Source of the DNA: Chitinophagaceae bacterium
Lineage (GTDB): Bacteria; Bacteroidota; Bacteroidia; Chitinophagales; Chitinophagaceae
Assembly: GCA_025924755.1 (NCBI GenBank)
Contig: JAICHT010000003.1
Location: 1 to 32,413, forward strand
Length of the DNA stretch: 32,413 bases
Direction: 5' to 3'
Position 1 is the stretch's first letter, and each line of letters begins with the position of its first letter. The notes under the pieces were generated by a model. That model searched no databases and had not been told where the DNA came from. It was given only the letters and a program-made list of their open reading frames with translations. The translations under genes were made by a program, and so were the position numbers. This document shows, piece by piece, positions 1-8,349 of the stretch.

Positions 1-111
1 ATGATTTTAATGGGATTGAAACGTTTTACTAAAGCCCAACCTTTTAACAGCAAAGATGCACGCAGAAGAATTGCGGATGCCTTAATTGAACACAAGTACT
101 ATTTTTTATAA
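1..111 (+). CDS. C-terminal fragment of an unidentified protein
   Basis: An open frame enters from the left edge and stops with TAA at 109-111, giving about 36 residues that end in HKYYFL. The stretch is basic (KRFTKAQ, DARRRIADAL) and looks like a soluble C-terminus. The ATG at base 1 is probably an internal methionine, so the gene most likely continues to the left. The family is not recognisable from so little sequence. Two hairpins follow within 140 bp, which fits the end of a transcription unit. Confidence 0.5.
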   Translation: MILMGLKRFTKAQPFNSKDARRRIADALIEHKYYFL

Positions 112-121
112 TTAAAACTCA

Positions 122-150
122 GTAAGGAAAAGTTTTAGCGCATTCCTTAC
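122..150. repeat. 8-bp inverted repeat after the leftmost gene
   Basis: GTAAGGAA (122-129) pairs perfectly with TTCCTTAC (143-150) around a 13-nt loop, 10 bp after the stop codon of the first gene. No T-run follows on the plus strand, so it is not a textbook intrinsic terminator. It may protect the mRNA 3' end or be incidental. Confidence 0.35.
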
Positions 151-204
151 CTCACAATATACTTTGTATAAACAATGTACTTATTGATAGCTTCAACCAT
201 CTTG

Positions 205-250
205 TTACAAATAAAATAGCCTCTTTCATCGGAGGCTATTTTATTTGTAA
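205..250. terminator. Strong bidirectional intrinsic terminator
   Basis: A perfect 19-bp stem (205-223 with 232-250) encloses an 8-nt loop. The GC-rich core GCCTC/GAGGC lies next to the loop and the outer stem is A/T-rich, giving U-rich flanks in either direction. It separates the leftmost gene from the M28 peptidase gene and could stop transcription from both sides. Confidence 0.75.
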
Positions 251-329
251 GTATAATTGCGTAAATACTATCTTTAATCGTAATGCCTGCCTATAGTTCC
301 TTTTAGGAATGGCAATTTTAAATTCTTTT

Positions 330-1820
330 ATGAAACAACTATTCAGTTTTATCCTATGCCTTGTAATGACTTCACCTGTTTTTTCGCAGTCTAAATTATC
401 GAATGTTACTGCACCACCCGCTTTATCTGCCATCAAGGAAAGCGATTTGCATCATGATATTTTTGCACTGGCAAGCGATGCGATGCGGGGCAGAAGAGCC
501 GGTACCCTTGATGAATTACGTGCTGCGGCATGGGTAGCACAGCAGGCACAAAAAGCAGGATTAAAACCAGCAGGCGATGATAGCACTTATTTCCAGTTTT
601 TTTCATTAGAACGTCATGTAACTGCGGATAATAGTGAAATAAAAATCAATGGCACCCACCTTCAGTTGTGGAAAGATGCCTGGGTGATTGACCCGGTAAA
701 TGCTACTGTAAATGGCAATGTTGTTTGGCTTTCTTCATTGGGGGATACTGCGAAGCCAGAAATCAACGGCAGCATTGTAGCTATGAATATTTTTCCACCT
801 ACGCCGGTGCCGCCATCATGGGTAAGCTTGTGGGGGTTCCGGTATATTTATATTGCCGTGCTGCAGCAAGCAAGAGTATTAAAAGCACATGGTGCCAAAG
901 CCGTTGTTTTGGTGGCAGATAGTACCGCATCGGCACAGTTAACTCCCATGGAGCACGTGCTGGATTTTGAAGAAGGTTCCTATGATTTAGAGGGTGATAA
1001 TGTGAAGCTAAAGAATAATATGCCTGTTATTTTAGTGAGCCGAAATAATGCAAATGCATTACAGCAACCCGGCGCCACCTTTACTGCCAACCTGTACCAA
1101 AACAGCTTTATATACCCTTCGGTAAATGTAGTTGCCGCGGTGCCGGGCACCGATGCAAACCTCAAAAAAGAATATGTCTTATTCAGCGGTCACCATGACC
1201 ATGATGGAGTAGGAAACCCGCTAAACGGCGATTCCATTTGGAATGGTGCCGATGACAATGCATCTGTAAGTGTAGCCTTGCTAGCTATCGGCCGCGCATG
1301 GGTAAAAAAACCCGGTAAGCGTTCGGCACTATTTGTATGGCACGGTGCTGAAGAACGCGGATTGTTGGGTTCACGCTGGTATGCGCAACATCCAACCGTA
1401 TCGAAGGAAAGCATCGTTGCAGTAATAAATGGAGATATGATTGGGCGCAATAATCCCGATTCAGCTGCGCTGCTAGGCGTTACGCCACCTCACCGAAACT
1501 CGATGGATTTGGTAAATGCCGCATACACAGCCAATCAGCAAACAGGTAGGTTTAAAATTGATACTACGTGGGATAATGCAGCACATCCGGAGCATTGGTA
1601 TTTTAGAAGTGATCATTTGCCATATGCACAGGCAGGCATCCCCTCCATTATGTTCTCTACTTTATTGCACCCGGATTATCATACGCCAAGAGATGAACCG
1701 CAGCGGATTGATATGGCCAAACTAACCCGCATGACCAAATGGATGTATGCTACCGGATGGATGGTTTCTAACACAGCTATACGTCCCGCATTGGATCCAA
1801 ATTTTAAATTAGAACGTTAA
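330..1820 (+). CDS. Secreted M28-family zinc metallopeptidase
   Basis: Predicted exported aminopeptidase-type enzyme with two zinc ions. An in-frame ATG at 309 is possible. The ATG at 330 is preferred because it gives a standard signal peptide (MKQLFSFILCL..., cleavage after VFSQ). Numbered from the 309 start (503 residues), a divergent PA-like insert lies at about 130-270 and the M28 catalytic domain at about 275-485. The zinc ligands are visible: GHHDHDG at 294-300, GADDNAS at 313-319, the catalytic pair E348/E349, D376 in NGDMIG and H458 in PDYHTP. This full set suggests an active enzyme. M28 members trim peptides or carboxypeptidase-like substrates; the substrate cannot be read here. The rhamnosidase gene follows after 21 bp, so the two are probably co-transcribed. 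Confidence 0.9.
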   Translation: MKQLFSFILCLVMTSPVFSQSKLSNVTAPPALSAIKESDLHHDIFALASDAMRGRRAGTLDELRAAAWVAQQAQKAGLKPAGDDSTYFQFFSLERHVTADNSEIKINGTHLQLWKDAWVIDPVNATVNGNVVWLSSLGDTAKPEINGSIVAMNIFPPTPVPPSWVSLWGFRYIYIAVLQQARVLKAHGAKAVVLVADSTASAQLTPMEHVLDFEEGSYDLEGDNVKLKNNMPVILVSRNNANALQQPGATFTANLYQNSFIYPSVNVVAAVPGTDANLKKEYVLFSGHHDHDGVGNPLNGDSIWNGADDNASVSVALLAIGRAWVKKPGKRSALFVWHGAEERGLLGSRWYAQHPTVSKESIVAVINGDMIGRNNPDSAALLGVTPPHRNSMDLVNAAYTANQQTGRFKIDTTWDNAAHPEHWYFRSDHLPYAQAGIPSIMFSTLLHPDYHTPRDEPQRIDMAKLTRMTKWMYATGWMVSNTAIRPALDPNFKLER

Positions 1821-1841
1821 CCCTCTTCATAACATCATCCA

Positions 1842-4256
1842 ATGGCTGCTTTCAATTGTTATAAAAAAACCAGTACTATTATATGGCTCCTGTTGCTAAG
1901 CTGCATATCCGTTTCTGCACAAAACAACAATCCGGATCTTTTGCACAAACCCTGGAAAGCATATTGGATTACGGCCCCCGGCGTGTCTTCAAATGGTTAT
2001 GGCGTCTATCACTTTAGAAAGAATTTTGAGATTGCCTCAAAGCCTGTCTCTTTTATAATTCATGTGTCAGGAGATAACAGGTACAAACTATATGTAAATG
2101 GAACACTGGCTTCTTTAGGGCCTGCCCGAAGCGATCTTTTTCATTGGAATTATGAAACCGTTGATATCGCTCCTTATTTGCGCATGGGCAAAAACGCAAT
2201 ATCGTCTGTTGTTTGGAACGATGGCGATTTAAGGCCTGAATCACAAATATCATTTCGAACCGCTTTTATCCTTCAGGGAGCTTCGGCTACAGAAGAAGTT
2301 ATCAATACCGATACCAGCTGGAAGTGTGCAAAAGATAGCAGCTACCAGCCTTTATCGCCCCAATTGGTTTACTCATATTATGTAGCCGGCCCCGGAGAAT
2401 TTGTGGATATGCGTCAATCAACCAATAACTGGCTGACTATTGATTTTAATGATGGCGGATGGAATAAAGCCCAACCTATATTTAATGGGTTACCAAAAGG
2501 TGCTTTTGCTTATACCGATGGATGGATGCTGGTACCCCGGCCGATACCGGCATTGGAATTATCTACCCAGCGTTTAAGCAAAGTACGCAGCGCTGAAGGT
2601 ATTTCATTACCGGCTTCTTTTCCGGAAAATAAAACAGCCATTACCATTCCGGCTAATGCCAGCACCACCATTTTGTTAGATCAGACTTTTTTAACCAATG
2701 CGTTTCCTACACTTGTTTTTAGCAAAGGCAAAGAGGCTACTATGGTTTTAGGATATGCCGAAGCCTTATATATCAATGAAGAGGATAATAAGGATTGGCG
2801 GGCACAACATCAGAAAGGCAACCGGGATAGTATTGAAGGAAAAAGATTTGTAGGTAGAAAAGATTCCATCATTTCTAACGGAACAGCGTCACAACAATTT
2901 ACTTCATTGGAATGGCGAACGTATCGCTATCTGCAACTTAAGATCACCACTCGAAATGAACCGCTAACCATTGATGATATCTACGGAACTTTTGTAGGTT
3001 ACCCGTTTCAGCTGAAAGCAAAATTTAATACGGATGATCCGGAACTATCAAAGATCATGGAAGTGGGTTGGCATACTGCCAGGCTTTGTGCTATCGAAAC
3101 CTATATGGACTGTCCTTACTACGAGCAATTGCAATACGTAGGCGACACCCGTATTCAGGGTTTGATTTCATTATACAATAGTGGTGATGACCGTTTGATG
3201 CGCAATGCCATTAACCTCATTGATGCATCCCGCATGGCAGAAGGTCTTACTTTAAGCCGCTATCCTACGGCTTCCCCGCAGGAGATTGCACCCTTTTCGT
3301 TATGGTGGATTGGTATGCTACACGATTACTGGATGTACAGGCCGGATGCCGACTTCATCAAAAATAAACTGCCAGGTATGCGTCAGGTACTTTGGTTTTT
3401 TAGTCAATACCAGCAAAAAGATGGCTCGCTCAGAAACCTGCCCTACTGGAGTTTTACCGATTGGGCAGAAGGCAACGGCTGGCACAATGGGATTGCCCCG
3501 ATGGGCAAAGACGGATCTTCCGCTTCACTGGATTTACAGTTGCTTTGGGCATATCAGATTGCTACGGAGTTAGAAAGTAAATTAGGCATGCAGGCTTACG
3601 CCACTCAATATAAAGCGGCGGCGGATATATTAAAAGCAACGATTCGCAAAAAATATTGGGATGCGGGTAAACATCTGTTTGCAGATGTACCGGAAAAAGA
3701 TTTGTATTCGCAGCATGTAAATGCCTTAGCTATTCTCACGGGTATGGTTACCGGAACGGAAGCCAATGGTTTAGCCAAAAAAATTCTTACTGATACCTCC
3801 CTTACACCAGCCACTATTTATTTTAAATACTATGTGCACCAGGCGCTGATAAAAGCAGGGTTGGGCAATGATTATTTAAATTGGCTGGATGTGTGGCATC
3901 AGAATCTTAAAATGGGAATGACGACCTGGGCCGAAATATCGGATATCAACAATACCCGTTCTGATTGTCATGCCTGGGGGGCTCATCCTAATATTGAATT
4001 TTTGCGAACCGTGCTGGGTATGGATACGGATGCGCCGGGCTTTGGTAAAGTAAAAATAGAACCGCATTTAGGAACACTAAAAAGCGCAAATGGAGAAATG
4101 CCACATCCGAATGGAATGATAAAAGTGCAATACCGTTTTGAAAACAATAAATGGGTAGCCACTATAGAATTGCCTAAAAACACGCCAGGGTATTTGCTAT
4201 GGAAAGGCAAGCGGTACGAATTAAAAACGGGCCAAAAAAATGTGCTTACCTTATAA
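1842..4256 (+). CDS. GH78 alpha-L-rhamnosidase-like glycoside hydrolase
   Basis: The 804-residue protein has a signal peptide ending near SVSAQ (residue 27). It is followed by N-terminal beta-sandwich regions (about 35-390, with GDNRYKLYVNG near 76-86), an (alpha/alpha)6 barrel (about 395-720) and a C-terminal beta domain. In the barrel, the segment MDCPYYEQLQYVGD holds D423, E428 and D435. E698 lies in TTWAE. Their spacing matches the acidic residues known from characterised GH78 rhamnosidases, so catalysis is probably intact. The family releases terminal L-rhamnose from plant or bacterial glycans in the periplasm or outside the cell. It lies 21 bp after the peptidase gene and is probably translated from the same mRNA. 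It is unlinked to the SusC/SusD pair near 20-25 kb. Confidence 0.88.
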   Translation: MAAFNCYKKTSTIIWLLLLSCISVSAQNNNPDLLHKPWKAYWITAPGVSSNGYGVYHFRKNFEIASKPVSFIIHVSGDNRYKLYVNGTLASLGPARSDLFHWNYETVDIAPYLRMGKNAISSVVWNDGDLRPESQISFRTAFILQGASATEEVINTDTSWKCAKDSSYQPLSPQLVYSYYVAGPGEFVDMRQSTNNWLTIDFNDGGWNKAQPIFNGLPKGAFAYTDGWMLVPRPIPALELSTQRLSKVRSAEGISLPASFPENKTAITIPANASTTILLDQTFLTNAFPTLVFSKGKEATMVLGYAEALYINEEDNKDWRAQHQKGNRDSIEGKRFVGRKDSIISNGTASQQFTSLEWRTYRYLQLKITTRNEPLTIDDIYGTFVGYPFQLKAKFNTDDPELSKIMEVGWHTARLCAIETYMDCPYYEQLQYVGDTRIQGLISLYNSGDDRLMRNAINLIDASRMAEGLTLSRYPTASPQEIAPFSLWWIGMLHDYWMYRPDADFIKNKLPGMRQVLWFFSQYQQKDGSLRNLPYWSFTDWAEGNGWHNGIAPMGKDGSSASLDLQLLWAYQIATELESKLGMQAYATQYKAAADILKATIRKKYWDAGKHLFADVPEKDLYSQHVNALAILTGMVTGTEANGLAKKILTDTSLTPATIYFKYYVHQALIKAGLGNDYLNWLDVWHQNLKMGMTTWAEISDINNTRSDCHAWGAHPNIEFLRTVLGMDTDAPGFGKVKIEPHLGTLKSANGEMPHPNGMIKVQYRFENNKWVATIELPKNTPGYLLWKGKRYELKTGQKNVLTL

Positions 4257-4297
4257 TGAAAACAGATGCTAACAGGATAGCTACTATCAAATAAACT

Positions 4298-5161
4298 TTA
4301 GTGCAAATCCGTAGCGTTAAACGTATCTCCCTGGTTAATATCACCGGTATCAAATCCTTTCTTTAACCAATACATCCGTTCAGCCGATGTACCGTGGGTA
4401 AAAGATTCCGGAGTTACATAACCCTGTGTTTCTTTCTGCAGACGATCATCGCCAATAGCGCTGGCTGCATTTAGTGCATCTTCCAGATCGCCTTTTTGCA
4501 GCACCGGCTTACCATTAATGGTTTTATCCTGCATATAATGCGCCCATACGCCTGCAAAAAAATCGGCCTGGAGTTCTACCCGTACCGAATACTTATTATA
4601 TTCTTCTTCGCTTAATTGTTGCCGCAGCCGGTCTACTTTATCGGTAATACCCAGTAGGTCTTGTATATGGTGGCCTACTTCGTGCGCTATCACATAAGCC
4701 TGCGCAAAATCTCCCCCGTTTGCACCAAAGCGATTTCTTAATTCATCATAAAATGAGAGGTCAATATATACGTCCTGATCGGCAGGACAGTAGAACGGGC
4801 CCGTAGCAGCGCTGGCGTTACCGCAGCCGCTTTGTGTGGCACCCGAAAAGATAACCAGTTTAGGATCTGTATATTCTTTCCCCAACTTGTTTCTAAAGTA
4901 ATCCGTCCATACATCTTCTGTAAAAGCCAGTACGGTTTTCACAAAATGCACTTCCGGTGCCTGTGCGTCTCTTTGTTCCTGGGTTATTTGCTGATTGCCG
5001 CCATCCGGCAGTTGCTGCTGCAAATCTCCGGGGTCGCCGCCTAAAAACATTTTAATAATAAAGAAGATCACGCCTACAATGCCACCCCCTACTGCAATAG
5101 GGCCACCCATTCCTCGCCTGTCTTCTACGTTACCACTTTCTCTGCCGCCATCCCAAAGCAT
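4298..5161 (-). CDS. Neutral zinc metallopeptidase, YpfJ family
   Basis: The 287-residue protein opens with the family-typical soluble segment GGRESGNVEDRRG, then one transmembrane helix (about residues 21-40, glycine-rich) and a Q/G-rich linker. A zincin domain follows. The catalytic motif is HEVGHH (H160, E161, H164). SGCGNASAATGPFYCPAD (about 111-128) is the conserved cysteine-containing segment of the YpfJ/PF04228 family. The physiological substrate of this family is unknown. The gene converges on the rhamnosidase gene with a 41-bp gap and is divergent from the aminotransferase gene. A 9-bp inverted repeat lies just upstream of its start. Confidence 0.9.
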   Translation of the reverse strand: MLWDGGRESGNVEDRRGMGGPIAVGGGIVGVIFFIIKMFLGGDPGDLQQQLPDGGNQQITQEQRDAQAPEVHFVKTVLAFTEDVWTDYFRNKLGKEYTDPKLVIFSGATQSGCGNASAATGPFYCPADQDVYIDLSFYDELRNRFGANGGDFAQAYVIAHEVGHHIQDLLGITDKVDRLRQQLSEEEYNKYSVRVELQADFFAGVWAHYMQDKTINGKPVLQKGDLEDALNAASAIGDDRLQKETQGYVTPESFTHGTSAERMYWLKKGFDTGDINQGDTFNATDLH

Positions 5162-5171
5162 AATAAAAATA

Positions 5172-5193
5172 TTTATATAGCTATCTATATAAA
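5172..5193. promoter_or_regulatory. 9-bp inverted repeat upstream of the YpfJ-type gene
   Basis: TTTATATAG (5172-5180) and CTATATAAA (5185-5193) are perfect reverse complements around CTAT. The repeat begins 10 bp upstream of the start codon at 5161. It could be an operator overlapping the promoter or simply an A/T-rich core promoter region. Confidence 0.3.
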
Positions 5194-5386
5194 AAACATG
5201 CCTGAATTAAAAGGCAATAAGGTACCGGGCAGCAGTATTGCTATGCTGCTTTTGTTGTGTTGGCCTCTTGTACATTCGGTAATACAATGCAGCAATAAAT
5301 AAACAGCCACTACTTTTAGGAATACATATTCTGTAATGGAAAGGTTATAATCTTTAAAGCTTAATAACTAAATACATGGCTTACCC

Positions 5387-5394
5387 TACTTTTG
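5387..5394 (+). promoter_or_regulatory. -7 element for the aminotransferase gene
   Basis: TACTTTTG matches the Bacteroidota housekeeping -7 consensus TAnnTTTG and lies 24 bp before the ATG at 5419. No clear TTG/TTTG -33 box is seen at the usual spacing. Confidence 0.45.
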
Positions 5395-5418
5395 CAGCGA
5401 ATTTAAAATTGTAAGCAC

Positions 5419-6675
5419 ATGAAGCTTTCGCATTTGTCAGAAACGTTGATTGGTTCGGAGATTGTAAAATTGGGAGGCGAAATAAAAGAGCGAATCCGTA
5501 AAGGTGATCGTATTTATAATTTTACAGTAGGTGATTTTGACCCTTCCATTTTCCCCATTCCCAAAGAGTTAGAAAATGAGATTGTAGAAGCGTATCGGAA
5601 ACATTTTACCAACTACCCGGCTGGCGAAGGCAACCTGGATCTGCGCGAAGCCATCAGCGCTTATGCTAAAGAATTTCAGGGGCTTGACTATGATGTGAAC
5701 GAGATATTAGTTTCCTGCGGTGGCCGCCCCTTGATATATGCACTGTACCGAGCTGTATGTAATCATGGCGATAAAATTATTTACGCGGTTCCTTCTTGGA
5801 ATAATAACCACTATACCCATTTTGTAAATGGCGAACACGTAGTAATTGAAGCCAAGGCTGAAGATAATTTTATGCCTACGGCAGACGATTTGGCGCCCCA
5901 TATAAAAGGCGCTGCCTTGCTGGCTTTATGCTCGCCGCAAAACCCTACCGGCACTACTTTTCGCAAAGAGCAGTTACAGGCTATATGCAATATGGTTTTA
6001 GAGGAAAACAAGAGCCGTGGCGAAGGAGAAAAAAAGCTTTATGTGATGTACGATCAAATGTATTGGCAGCTCACTTATGGTGATATTAAGCATTACGATC
6101 CGGTTTTGTTAAATCCTGAAATGCGCCCTTACACCATCTATATTGATGCAGTAAGCAAAGTATTTGCTGCTACCGGCGTGCGGGTGGGCTGGAGCTTTGG
6201 CCCCGCTCCTGTGCTTAATAAAATGAAAGCCATCCTATCGCATGTAGGAGCATGGGCGCCAATGCCCGAACAAAAAGGCCTGGCTGTATACCTAAAGCAA
6301 ACAAAAGCTATCCAGAACTATTTAACCCATTTTAAAGTCGAAGTAGAAGAACGCCTGCGCAGCATATATAAGGGCTTTATCCAATTAAAAGAAGAAGGGT
6401 TTTCGGTAGATGCCGTATCGCCGGAAGCAGCTATTTATCTAACAATAAAGATCGACTTGACCGGCAAAAAAACCGCAGATGGAACTGTACTGCAAAACCA
6501 GGGAGATGTAACAGCTTATTTGTTGGAATATGCAAAACTGGCCGTAGTGCCTTTTTATGCATTCGGCGCACCTAAAAGCTCGCCCTGGTACCGGCTAAGC
6601 GTAGGTACCTGCAAAAAAGAAGAAATAGAGGAAATGCTTTCTAAATTAAAGGCAGCATTAGTACAGCTGCATTAA
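5419..6675 (+). CDS. PLP-dependent aminotransferase, class I/II (AspC-like)
   Basis: A 418-residue cytosolic fold-type I aminotransferase. Visible signatures include NPTGTTF (cofactor-pocket loop), YDQMYW (aspartate and tyrosine contacting PLP), K247 in DAVSKVFAATGVRVGW as the Schiff-base lysine, R255 for the phosphate, and a C-terminal arginine in WYRLSVG that would bind the substrate carboxylate. The length suits the aspartate/aromatic aminotransferase group, but the amino acid used cannot be fixed from sequence reading. The gene is preceded by a consensus-like -7 element. It ends 4 bp inside the 3' end of an oppositely directed 79-residue gene. Confidence 0.9.
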   Translation: MKLSHLSETLIGSEIVKLGGEIKERIRKGDRIYNFTVGDFDPSIFPIPKELENEIVEAYRKHFTNYPAGEGNLDLREAISAYAKEFQGLDYDVNEILVSCGGRPLIYALYRAVCNHGDKIIYAVPSWNNNHYTHFVNGEHVVIEAKAEDNFMPTADDLAPHIKGAALLALCSPQNPTGTTFRKEQLQAICNMVLEENKSRGEGEKKLYVMYDQMYWQLTYGDIKHYDPVLLNPEMRPYTIYIDAVSKVFAATGVRVGWSFGPAPVLNKMKAILSHVGAWAPMPEQKGLAVYLKQTKAIQNYLTHFKVEVEERLRSIYKGFIQLKEEGFSVDAVSPEAAIYLTIKIDLTGKKTADGTVLQNQGDVTAYLLEYAKLAVVPFYAFGAPKSSPWYRLSVGTCKKEEIEEMLSKLKAALVQLH

Positions 6676-6911
6676 TTTTTATTGATAAGGAAATAAAAAG
6701 GCTTAAGCTCAGCCTGGGCAGCGGCCTTTAATAGGATGTTCCGTTTAGAAGTGATTTTTATACGTGCCACCAACTCATGTGCTACACAAAAGGCATCATT
6801 ACATTCAGTCTGCACCAGCAGTTGATGTAAGCAAGCAACCTGTTGTTCAAATGCTTGTTGGTTTACTTTTTCTTTAAATAATACCAACAAGTCTCGGTTT
6901 TGACTTTTCAT
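6672..6911 (-). CDS. Small hypothetical protein (79 residues), second gene of a small lipoprotein operon
   Basis: I do not recognise a family. The 79 residues are predicted soluble and largely helical, with three cysteines (C27, C37, C42) and a basic C-terminal third (ARIKITSKRN). No signal peptide or membrane helix is present. The gene starts 12 bp after the stop of a 46-residue lipoprotein gene on the same strand, which supports its being real. Its last 4 bases overlap the end of the convergent aminotransferase gene. Without the neighbour it would be a borderline call. Confidence 0.5.
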   Translation of the reverse strand: MKSQNRDLLVLFKEKVNQQAFEQQVACLHQLLVQTECNDAFCVAHELVARIKITSKRNILLKAAAQAELKPFYFLINKN

Positions 6912-6923
6912 CTTATCATGGAT

Positions 6924-7064
6924 TTAATATCCTGCCATCCCCTTTTTACTTGGGCAACCGCAATTGCTACCCTTACCCGTACCCGAATAGTAATTTCTGT
7001 TGCACCCGGTACTCATTATCAAACTTACCAAAAACAATGCAAAAAATAAGATTTTTTTAATCAT
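6924..7064 (-). CDS. Small lipoprotein (46 residues) with Cys-Gly-Cys tail
   Basis: Reading the minus strand from 7064 gives a complete 46-residue protein. It has a lysine n-region (MIKK), a hydrophobic core (about 5-17) and a lipobox MSTGC with C21 as the lipidated cysteine. The mature peptide is only 26 residues, rich in Asn, Gly, Ser and Tyr, with a CGCP motif at 35-38 and the C-terminus KKGMAGY. The signal-peptide grammar is too good for a chance frame. The product is expected to be lipid-anchored in the inner or outer membrane. The function is unknown. It is the first gene of a likely two-gene unit with the 79-residue gene and is divergent from the glycosyltransferase gene. Confidence 0.72.
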   Translation of the reverse strand: MIKKILFFALFLVSLIMSTGCNRNYYSGTGKGSNCGCPSKKGMAGY

Positions 7065-7146
7065 AATTCTACTTTCCTAAATTAACTACTTTACAGCAAG
7101 TTTATTATTTATTTCGTCCAGCCATGCAAAAATTAACACGAACCAA

Positions 7147-8268
7147 GTGAAACCCCTTATCAATGCCCAAAAGGAAGCCACTCCAAAGAAGAGGATTCTG
7201 GTAGCGCCGCTTGATTGGGGGTTGGGCCATGCTACCCGTTGCATACCTGTTATTCAAGAACTTATAAAAAATAATTGCGAGGTAATCATTGGTGCCGAAG
7301 GTAAAATAAAACTGTTATTACAAAGCGAGTTTCCCGAACTTACTTTTTTATCCCTGCCCGGTTACCATATCCGATACAGCCGTTATAAATGGCAAATGGC
7401 CGCAAAAATCTTTTTTCAAATTCCTTCCATATTAAAAACAATAAAGGCTGAAAATAGTTGGTTGAACGACATAGTAAAAGAATATGGCATTAATGCGGTT
7501 ATTAGCGATAACCGATATGGCCTATATCATCCCCAAATTTTTTCGGTTTTTATTACCCACCAGCTTACTATCAAAAGTTCTTTGGGAAATGGGATAGAAA
7601 AAATAGTACAGCGCCTTAACTACAGTTTTATTAACCGCTTTAATGAATGTTGGGTGCCCGATATGCAAGGCAGCGAAAACCTGGCCGGAGCTTTATCGCA
7701 CCCAATAGCAACACCCAAGATACCGCTACAATATACAGGCATATTAACAAGGTTTAAAAAAGAAAAATCAAAGCCTGCAGAAAAGCATTTGCTGGTATTA
7801 CTTTCCGGGCCGGAGCCGCAACGATCGATACTGGAGAATTTATTACTTCCACAATTAGAAACGTATCAAAAGCCGGTTCTATTCATCAGAGGCTTGCCCG
7901 AAGGAGGCACTATTTTAAATGCAGGCAACCATATTACTATCAAAAATCATTTGCCGGCCAGCCAGTTGCAGCAGGCTATAGAACAAGCTTTCTTTATCAT
8001 TAGCCGTTGTGGTTATAGTACCATTATGGATATAGCGGAGCTGAACAAAAAAAGTATTTTAATACCTACACCCGGGCAAACCGAGCAGGAATATTTAGCG
8101 AAGCATATTATGCAACAACAGTATGCCGTATGCCTTCCGCAATGCCGATTTAATTTGCAAAAAGCACTACATATGGCAGCTAATTTTCCTTATCGGCCTT
8201 TTGTACCTGGTAATAAAACTTTGCTGGCCGATGCAATAAAACCGTTGGTATTGTATTTAAATGCATGA
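7147..8268 (+). CDS. GT-B fold glycosyltransferase, MurG/GT28-like, GTG start
   Basis: The 373-residue protein begins with APLDWGLGHATR (20-31), the glycine-rich acceptor-side loop of MurG/UGT-like transferases. A C-terminal nucleotide-sugar region follows, including SRCGYST (286-292) and IPTPGQTEQEYLA. No transmembrane segment is seen, so it is probably cytosolic or membrane-peripheral. No in-frame ATG exists between the upstream stop at 7078 and the conserved motif. GTG at 7147 is therefore the most likely start. An 8-codon ATG-initiated frame (7124-7150) ends in TGA overlapping this GTG, which could couple translation. It probably transfers a sugar to a lipid or cell-envelope acceptor; donor and acceptor are unknown. 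Confidence 0.82.
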   Translation: MKPLINAQKEATPKKRILVAPLDWGLGHATRCIPVIQELIKNNCEVIIGAEGKIKLLLQSEFPELTFLSLPGYHIRYSRYKWQMAAKIFFQIPSILKTIKAENSWLNDIVKEYGINAVISDNRYGLYHPQIFSVFITHQLTIKSSLGNGIEKIVQRLNYSFINRFNECWVPDMQGSENLAGALSHPIATPKIPLQYTGILTRFKKEKSKPAEKHLLVLLSGPEPQRSILENLLLPQLETYQKPVLFIRGLPEGGTILNAGNHITIKNHLPASQLQQAIEQAFFIISRCGYSTIMDIAELNKKSILIPTPGQTEQEYLAKHIMQQQYAVCLPQCRFNLQKALHMAANFPYRPFVPGNKTLLADAIKPLVLYLNA

Positions 8269-8349
8269 TTGCAAATAGCATTTTCTTTAGGATAACAGTA
8301 TTATAGTAGTATATTCATTTCAATACACATTCAGTGAAACTTCATGAGA

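Noticed and set aside
5228..5255. GCAGCA...TGCTGC hairpin followed by TTTT on the plus strand
   Set aside because: It lies between divergent genes where no terminator is needed, and the stem is only 6 bp.
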